Shown in pieces: positions 21,511-25,000 of a DNA stretch of 25,000 nucleotides. The first letter of the stretch is position 1; every line of letters starts with the position of its first letter. A program made the translations under genes and the position numbers. The notes below the pieces were generated by a model, which saw only the letters and a list, made by a program, of their open reading frames with translations, had not been told where the DNA came from and made no database searches. Source of the DNA: Glandiceps talaboti (lineage: Eukaryota > Hemichordata > Enteropneusta > Spengelidae); contig NC_135570.1 in the NCBI RefSeq assembly GCF_964340395.1, forward strand, positions 2,662,501 to 2,687,500. Direction: 5' to 3'.

Positions 21511-22080
21511 TTACCAGCACAGAGGAAAGCAATGGGTGTGGTCTGCTTCTCTGTATGTTAGCTCCCAACAGGTGATGTCCAGAAGGGTGATTACATTGGT
21601 TTGTCTTTCATCTGTCCCTCCATGCATCTGTCTTTCTTACCAGCACAGAGGAAAGCAATGGGTGTGGTCTGCTTCTCTGTATGTTAGCTCCCAACAGGTG
21701 ATGTCCAGAAGGGTGATTACATTGGATTGTCTTTCATCTGTCCCTCCATGCATCTGTCTTTCTTACCAGCACAGAGGAAGGCAATGGGTATGGTCTGCTT
21801 CTCTGTATGTTAGCTCCCAACAGGTGATGTCCAGAAGGGTGATTACATTGGATTGTCTTTCATCTGTCCCTCCATGCATCTGTCTTTCTTACCAGCACAG
21901 AGGAAGGCAATGGGTGTAGTCTGCTCCTCTATTTTTTAGCCTCCAGTGGGTGACACCCGAAGGAGGGTTCCATTAGTCTGTCATCCTTCCATCTGGCCAT
22001 CCATGCCATCTGTACATCTTACTTACCAGCACAGAGGAATTATTTAGCAATGGATGTGGTTTGCTTCTCTGTAAACTGCA
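21511..22080. repeat. 126-bp tandem repeat, about 4.5 copies, open in one frame
   Basis: Units start TTACCAGCACAGAGGAA at 21511, 21637, 21763 and 21889, exactly 126 bases apart. Units 1-3 differ at only a few positions, unit 4 is clearly diverged, and a fragment follows at about 22023-22080. 126 is 42 codons, so one + frame stays open from 21491 to 21919 (142 codons, units starting YQHRG and ending CICLS). No splice signals, no recognised domain and a loss of frame in unit 4 make a protein unlikely. Confidence 0.9.
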
Positions 22081-22175
22081 TTTCTTCTACCTTGACCGAT
22101 TTTAGTGATTTATATAAACTGTGACATGTAATAGTAATACACAGAAGATTTGTCAATGTGCATCTTTCTACCTGT

Positions 22176-22372
22176 CTGTGTGTATGTGTATATTCCTTAA
22201 ACCAATACACATGTGTACACATGCACACACACACCCACCCACAGATGCACACACACACACACAGACACACATATACACTTACACACACACATACACACAC
22301 ATATACACACACACCCAACCCCAACACCCACCCCCCCCCCCACCACCACCACACACACACTCACACACATAC
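22176..22372. repeat. CA-rich microsatellite with poly-C
   Basis: Mixed (CA)n, (CACAT)n and (CCCA)n tracts, with a C run at about 22329-22340, then CCACCACCA and (CA)n. Several overlapping ORFs on both strands (Thr/His-rich or Val/Cys-rich) arise from it and are not genes. Confidence 0.95.
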
Positions 22373-22509
22373 ACACCTCCATCCCACTCTGCCATACTAC
22401 TGCCACCCCACAGTTATACATTGTTAATTTAAGAACATAGATTCGTAACTTTAAAATACTGGCATCCCCTCACCTGTACTTTCTGAATGTTTAATTATAC
22501 ATTCACCTT

Positions 22510-22753
22510 GGGAATATATCATGGCTGAAACATGGCTTTTGGGAACAACTCTATTTGCAATATTGAATTGGCATACTAAATATTGCATAGCTTCTTGACA
22601 GACATATTGACATGCGCTGTGAATTCACTGTACTTCACATTTATAGTGGTTCAATCATGACTAAAACATATGCTTTTGGGACTAAGCCTATTTGCAATGT
22701 TGAATTGGCATACTAAATATTGCATAGCTTCAATAATAATAATAATATTATTT
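22510..22753. repeat. Two-copy duplication, 137-bp spacing, ending in (AAT)n
   Basis: CTATTTGCAAT-x-TTGAATTGGC followed by ATACTAAATATTGCATAGCT occurs at 22551-22591 and 22688-22730. Both copies are preceded by CATG-CT-AAA and GCTTTTGGGA. The second copy runs into (AAT)n at 22732-22747. Confidence 0.8.
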
Positions 22754-23059
22754 ATTACTAAAAGAATGCTAAATTTTCACATGAAAATATATCTTAAAGT
22801 AATGACTTGAGCCGTGAAATTCACAGTGGTGATTAATAATTGGTTGAATTTCAGTACCAGATACATATCTCTTCTCTGTCTGAAATAAATGTATGATGGC
22901 TCTTTAATTGTTTATTTTGTTATTTCACCTGCCACACTCATAATGTTCGTATTCATGAAAATTGTTCAAAATGTCAACTCTTTGCACAGACATTATCAAG
23001 TAGTTAGGTTTGTATTGAAAACCATATTCTCTGTTTTTGCTTGGCCGTTTTCATATCAG

Positions 23060-23189
23060 AAGAATAGAATAGTATAGAATAGAATAGAATAGAATAGAAT
23101 AGAATAGTATAGTATAGAATAGAATAGAATAGTATAGAATAGAATAGAATAGAATAGAATAGAATAGAATAGAATAGAATAGAATAGAA
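23060..23189. repeat. (AATAG)n pentanucleotide microsatellite
   Basis: About 26 units of AATAG with several AGTAT variants, arranged with local periodicity. The complementary strand reads as an ILFYS repeat in all frames, giving two spurious ORFs. Confidence 0.97.
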
Positions 23190-23950
23190 AACTCGTTATT
23201 TCCAAGTAGATCTTGCATAGAATCGCTACCCATTTTACCACAAGTAGCAAATATTTTTATGTTTAAAAAAGGCAGATTTAGATTTGTCTTATTCACATCC
23301 AGTGTTGCTATGGTAACTAAAATGGGTTGGCTGAGATGTTATTAGATATACTATTAGTAGTTTATTGGTAAGAAAATATGACAAACACTGGACGCTAAGT
23401 GTCAGAAAATTCATTAGATTAACCCTTTACTTCCTGTATAATAGAGCATACCTGTATAGTGAACACTGAGAGTAGCATATTAAATTAAACCTCTGATGGG
23501 AAAACAATTCCTGTCAACTTTAATAATAATACGTAATTAAAAGTGAAATCAAGTTTTGACATGTAATTTTGATGAAGTCAGTTTTTGTATCAATGTGTCA
23601 GAACAGGGTATGAGTTTTGTATCATATATTTTGATGTGGGTCTTTATTTAATATCGTCACTCCTGTGTTACATACTTTATCAAAATATCCATCTGGTCAA
23701 ATTTATTGGGTGAGTGTGTATTAGGTAAAGCAGTATTTGTCAGAAATCAGCAACTCAAGCAGTTACTTATTATGTTATAATGGCTTCGAACATACCCCAT
23801 GATCTGTATGTGATGGATGCGCAGTGTAATTCATGGTATTTGCATGAGTACCTGTGCTTGTGAAGTTCTCTATAGCCAATTCAAACACATTGAAAGTGCA
23901 GTAGACCACATCACATGAGTTGATGGTTTGTGACTTCTAAACTCTTTTAG

Positions 23951-24211
23951 ATTCTAAACTGTAAAATCTATGTGAAACAGCATAGACCAAGTCTGTGTTT
24001 ATTACTCAATACATAGCAAAAAGCTTAAAAAGTGTATAAAAAAATTTGTTATTGTATGTACAATAACAAAGATTTTGTACATCTATTAATCTATTGGAAT
24101 TTGTTGAGTTACAAACACTGACTCTGTTTCACATTCAAGTAAGAAGCTGAGATAAAATTGTTTTATAAATTAAAAGTCAAATGAATACCCTATCCTCATC
24201 CATTTGGCCAC
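23951..24211. mobile_element. 320-bp palindromic element, copy 2, left-truncated
   Basis: Related to 6041-6360: left-arm inner part (ATGTGAAACA, TTACTCAATACAT), centre TTATTGTATGTACAATAA (about 24048-24065), and a complete right arm with GAGTTACAAACA, AAGAAGCT, TTTTATAAATTAAAA, AATACCC and CTCATCCATTTGGCCAC at 24211. The outer left part (about 90 bases) is missing. Divergence from copy 1 is substantial, so the two insertions are old or from different subfamilies. Confidence 0.8.
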
Positions 24212-25000
24212 TTAACTATCAACGTATAAGTATTTCATGTATTTTCAATAGTTATTACTATAAGTAGAACATGAAGCTGGAATGAAATTTCAATAATAGA
24301 ATGAATGAGAAGATGAAACATCTTGGCAAGAATATCGATCGTCAGACTACATGCTATACAATAGATACACAATCAAGTTAGGGAGTTTCTATTGTGGTTA
24401 GGTTTAAGAAATAGGATTTGATTCTAAAATATTAAAAGAATGTAAATCAGTGGATTGGCAGATACATATTTTATATTCAAGTTAGTTAAAGTTATGGTTT
24501 GGTTATAACTTATTTAATGCCAGGGAATAGGTCAGACTCCTAAAAAAGCTTGACTTGTATTGTTTTCAATGTCGAGTAGACAACCTTCTGTGTTGCAAAG
24601 TCTATAACTTAATGGACTGAATCTTGGATTACATCTTCTGTTGAAAAAGGAATTTCATAATAATAATTTATGAGAAGAAAGAATGCAAATAGATACTTTG
24701 ATTATAAGTCTATAATAACATAAAATATGAAAAGTGGTGTCACCATACTCTAAACAGTTATCATCTTTGTAGGCGTTCTGATAGCAATTTGAAATATTTG
24801 ACTTTTTTATGTAGTGTGTGTGTAGGAGTCAAACACTTGTATCCTCTTCACTGTTCAATACAAATTGCATTTCCTCCAAAATTTGTAAGTACACAACTTT
24901 TGTATTTCTCTGTTTTTTGAACTCTCTATTTTTAACTTTCTTTTTAATTTTAGGTATAATTATTACTATGACAGTAATGTATAGACTTCTTAAAATTTAC

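Larger units (their letters stand above)
17888..25000 (+). other. SH2D4A: Start of intron 2 of the SH2D4A/B-like gene
   Basis: Begins GTGAGA after exon 2; its end is beyond the window or was not recognised. Reading through the donor gives an immediate stop (AGG TGA). Stretches 17930-18895, 19446-19980, 20061-20455, 21090-21490, 22755-23050, 23195-23950 and 24212-24948 show no gene, RNA or clear repeat. A strong pyrimidine-tract acceptor near 24953 is discussed in the findings. Confidence 0.7.

Noticed and set aside
21491-21919. 142-codon ORF as a gene
   Set aside because: It is a product of a 126-base tandem repeat whose length is a multiple of three; no domain, splice context or conservation in the fourth unit.
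22040-22440. Overlapping Thr/His-rich and Val/Cys-rich ORFs
   Set aside because: They read a CA-rich microsatellite in several frames on both strands.
23051-23296. Minus-strand ORFs with an ILFYS repeat
   Set aside because: They translate the (AATAG)n microsatellite; the pentanucleotide gives the same repeat in every frame.
24954-25000. Coding exon 3 of the SH2D4-like gene
   Set aside because: In the phase left by exon 2 the frame meets TAG after about ten codons and no similarity to the family is seen.

Overview
The window looks like nuclear DNA of an invertebrate animal, probably marine and bilaterian. It is AT-rich, its coding exons are short and bounded by GT/AG splice signals, introns exceed 10 kb, and the spaces between exons hold tRNA-derived SINEs, fold-back elements, minisatellites and (CA)n tracts. 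I cannot name the phylum from the sequence alone.

One protein-coding gene is recognisable, on the + strand: the 5' coding part of an SH2D4A/SH2D4B-type gene (SH2 domain-containing adaptor; human SH2D4A is also listed as the protein phosphatase 1 regulator PPP1R38). Coding exon 1 (4149-4323) starts at the conserved N-terminus and ends in phase 1 at AG|GTAAGT. Coding exon 2 (17731-17887) follows a 13,407-bp intron. It carries a canonical PP1-docking RVxF motif (KRVKF) and the family signature IWTWVMG...DKPY. An acceptor upstream of the ATG implies at least one 5' untranslated exon outside or far upstream. The remaining exons, including the C-terminal SH2 domain, lie beyond base 25000.

Layout. 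1-4118 is non-coding upstream sequence with a minus-strand remnant of a retroelement GIY-YIG endonuclease (about 2805-2970), a 103-bp-spaced duplication (3313-3460) and a SINE tail (about 3885-4052). 4324-17730 is intron 1. It holds a 72-79-bp repeat directly behind the donor, a 320-bp palindromic element, a minisatellite that flips orientation, two related MITEs with flanking direct repeats, a (CA)n/43-bp array, a 248-bp fold-back element, a 40-bp minisatellite with higher-order structure, a 69-bp array and old AT-rich tandem units. 17888-25000 is the start of intron 2, with a G-rich tract at its donor, a nearly complete SINE containing a perfect 25-bp hairpin, a 126-bp tandem repeat that stays open as an ORF, a CA-rich tract, an (AATAG)n tract and a truncated second copy of the 320-bp palindrome.

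I found no convincing new system. The observations most worth checking concern splicing of the SH2D4 gene: an acceptor that recreates a donor (CAG|GTAAGA), an in-frame alternative acceptor that would remove the PP1-docking motif, and repeated donor-like sites behind exon 1. The fold-back and MITE families found in two copies are the next most useful leads. Nearly all other open reading frames are by-products of repeats.
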